A DNA stretch of 8,655 nucleotides, from positions 1 to 8,655 of the forward strand of contig PUNN01000231.1 of the NCBI GenBank assembly GCA_003552605.1. The letters are read 5' to 3'. The notes under the pieces are model-generated. The model was not told the origin of the DNA. It saw only the letters and a list, made by a program, of their open reading frames with translations, and did no database searches. The position numbers were made by a program, and so were the translations under genes. The stretch comes from Phycisphaeraceae bacterium (GTDB lineage Bacteria > Planctomycetota > Phycisphaerae > Phycisphaerales > Phycisphaeraceae). This document shows, in pieces, positions 7,529 to 8,655 of this stretch (the first letter of the stretch is position 1; each line of letters opens with the position of its first letter).

Positions 7529-8074
7529 TCACTCCAATCCACGTTCGTGCCCGTCCGAGGGTGCCCCCGGCTCGTGATCATCAACGGCTCCACGGCCATC
7601 ACCGCGGCCCATCCACACGCCGGCCCCCGGCCGGGAGCTGCGCTGGCGCATCAGTTCGAAGAGTTTGTTCTGCTGGGCTTCGGTAAGCAGTTGTTTCTGT
7701 TCCAGCAGATGCTCAATGACATGTCGTTGCATCTCCTTCTGGCTCTGGTGGATGCGCTGCTTGTGCTCGTTGATCCGCTCCATATCCGGATCGTCGCTGG
7801 CGATCGCATCAATCAGTGACTGGCGATGTCGGTGGATCCGATCAGCGATCGCGTGGCGCTTCTCTTGAAACGCGCGCATGCGTGGCTCGATTCGCTCCCA
7901 CTGCTCCTCTCCCACATCCAGGTGTCGATGCAGCGCGCACCAGACCCCTCGTTCATCGACCTGCTGGGTGGAAGCGTGGGCCTGAGCGGCGTGAACGATC
8001 CATACACCGACAAAGGCCACATTGAGCGCTACGGAAAAGATCACCAGCAAAGGCAGGTAGCGTTTCCATCTCAT
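7529..8074 (-). CDS. CnrX/Spy-like periplasmic heavy-metal-sensor domain protein
   Basis: This 181-residue protein has a single N-terminal membrane anchor (about 7-27) and then a helical domain rich in His, Glu, Arg and Gln. The order of elements, LDVGEEQWERIEP (53-64), a DDPD turn (94-97) and LLTEAQQNKLFELM (129-142), matches the metal-resistance/CpxP-Spy superfamily with its LTxxQ signature. H49 and H51 near the start of the domain and H118-x3-H122 in the third helix are candidate ligands by analogy with CnrX, but I cannot confirm equivalence without an alignment. Residues 143-181 form a Gly/Asp/His-rich, probably disordered tail. The start overlaps the anti-sigma stop (ATGA), so the two are likely translationally coupled. 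The expected role is periplasmic sensing that controls the membrane anti-sigma; a chaperone role like Spy is the main alternative. Confidence 0.8.
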   Translation of the reverse strand: MRWKRYLPLLVIFSVALNVAFVGVWIVHAAQAHASTQQVDERGVWCALHRHLDVGEEQWERIEPRMRAFQEKRHAIADRIHRHRQSLIDAIASDDPDMERINEHKQRIHQSQKEMQRHVIEHLLEQKQLLTEAQQNKLFELMRQRSSRPGAGVWMGRGDGRGAVDDHEPGAPSDGHERGLE

Positions 8075-8568
8075 GGTTCGGGGTCCTTTTCAGCGGCCTC
8101 CACGACGGTGAGGTAGCTTTGCGCCAGTGACCCGTCGGGGGCCTCGCCAAGGGAGTCCATGCCATATGCGGCAGCCGGGTCCGGCTCACCCTCCGGCGCA
8201 GCGGCCCCGCCCACGCCGATCACATCCGAGCCCATCAGCAGCCCCAGGGTCACCCCGACAGCCAGCACCGCCGCGGCGGCGCTGCCCATGGGCAACGAGT
8301 TGAGCCCCAGACGAGCCGGCCACCTTGTCGTCGCGACCGGTACCAGAGCCACGCGCTGATGTGCCCGTCGCAGCACCCGTGAGGTAAAACCAGCGGGCAC
8401 AGATGTTTGTATGCGACAAAGCACGGAGGAAACCGCATCGTGTTCCGAAAGGGCCCGGCGACAGGCTGCACAGTTGCGCAGATGCTCGGCCATCTCACAC
8501 CGCAACGCCATCGGCAGGCGGCCGGCGGCGAAATCCTCAAGTTGTTGCCGAATCTCGTCACAGCACAT
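8071..8568 (-). CDS. Zinc-finger (zf-HC2) transmembrane anti-sigma factor
   Basis: This 165-residue protein has a short cytoplasmic zinc-binding anti-sigma domain, one membrane span and a small periplasmic tail. The N terminus reads MCCDEIRQQLEDFAAGRL. It is followed by AEHLRNCAACRRAL, giving H29-x3-C33-x2-C36 with C2 or C3 as the fourth ligand, the usual ZAS/zf-HC2 layout. A hydrophobic segment at about 94-119 is the likely span, leaving about 45 Pro/Ala/acidic residues outside. ATG 8568 is preferred because AGGAG lies seven bases upstream. An in-frame TTG at 8592 would add eight residues before the conserved MxCxE-type start. The family sequesters ECF sigma factors at the membrane. The fragment directly upstream looks like such a sigma factor, and the coupled sensor gene downstream suggests control from the periplasm. 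Confidence 0.85.
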   Translation of the reverse strand: MCCDEIRQQLEDFAAGRLPMALRCEMAEHLRNCAACRRALSEHDAVSSVLCRIQTSVPAGFTSRVLRRAHQRVALVPVATTRWPARLGLNSLPMGSAAAAVLAVGVTLGLLMGSDVIGVGGAAAPEGEPDPAAAYGMDSLGEAPDGSLAQSYLTVVEAAEKDPEP

Positions 8569-8597
8569 CGGCCGGCTCCTCTTCCACTTCAAACGGC

Positions 8598-8609
8598 CGA
8601 GCCGGCTCG
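8598..8609. promoter_or_regulatory. 12-bp perfect palindrome between sigma and anti-sigma genes
   Basis: CGAGCCGGCTCG is fully self-complementary and lies in the 48-base gap between the upstream stop (8617..8619) and the anti-sigma start, about 30 bases before the ATG. It could be an operator, an RNA hairpin that tunes the sigma to anti-sigma ratio, or chance in GC-rich DNA. No function can be assigned from the sequence alone. Confidence 0.3.
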
Positions 8610-8616
8610 ATCCCCC

Positions 8617-8655
8617 TCACTCGGGTGTTTCATCGGTCAGCAGGGCTTCGAGCCG
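8617..8655 (-). CDS. C-terminal end of a probable ECF sigma factor (truncated by the window)
   Basis: The only open frame on the - strand from the window edge reads RLEALLTDETPE followed by TGA at 8619..8617. The RLEALL helix resembles the usual end of ECF sigma-factor region 4, and the gene lies immediately upstream of a zf-HC2 anti-sigma gene, where the cognate sigma factor is normally found. Only 12 residues are visible, so the identification rests mainly on gene context. If correct, this is the first gene seen of the efflux operon, and the operon promoter lies beyond the window. Confidence 0.5.
   Translation of the reverse strand, partial: RLEALLTDETPE

Noticed and set aside
1..8655. CRISPR array, tRNA, rRNA, transposase or phage genes
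   Set aside because: No regularly spaced repeats, tRNA-like folds, rRNA-like sequence or transposase/integrase motifs were seen.

Overview
The window most likely comes from a planctomycete, probably of the Phycisphaerae type. The best evidence is the gene at 573..1451: an N-terminal zinc ribbon of the form YCxGCGYDLR...CPECG fused to a multi-pass membrane domain is a family I associate with that phylum. The DNA is GC-rich, and GTG and TTG codons lie just upstream of several ATG starts.

Layout. On the + strand lie the tail of an unidentified charged helical protein (1..128), a 444-base non-coding stretch carrying a nested palindromic element (about 360..467), and the zinc-ribbon membrane protein (573..1451). 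A structured convergent intergenic region follows (1452..1605). The rest, 1606..8655, is a single tightly packed operon on the - strand. In transcription order it holds the end of a probable ECF sigma factor (8617..8655), a zf-HC2 anti-sigma factor with one membrane span (8071..8568), a CnrX/Spy-like periplasmic sensor (7529..8074), a TolC-family outer-membrane lipoprotein (6095..7525), a periplasmic adaptor (4740..6095) and an RND inner-membrane pump (1606..4737).

How the genes work together. The last three encode a complete tripartite efflux pump reaching from the inner membrane to outside the cell. The first three look like its envelope-sensing switch: the sensor domain would detect a ligand or stress in the periplasm, the membrane anti-sigma would release the sigma factor, and the sigma factor would transcribe the operon. 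The order sigma, anti-sigma, sensor, OMF, MFP, RND parallels cnrYXH-cnrCBA for nickel/cobalt resistance in Cupriavidus, but the anti-sigma is a zinc-finger type and the pump lacks the usual heavy-metal-RND transmembrane signature. The substrate is therefore open. Junctions within the operon are overlaps or gaps of 1 to 4 bases, except for a 48-base gap with a 12-bp perfect palindrome between the sigma and anti-sigma genes.

Most interesting points: the self-contained sigma/anti-sigma/sensor/efflux module, the altered proton-relay residues in the pump (Asp-Asn in TM4 and Asn-Asp in TM10, where AcrB has Asp-Asp and Lys-Asn), the histidine-containing tail of the adaptor, and the palindromic intergenic element.
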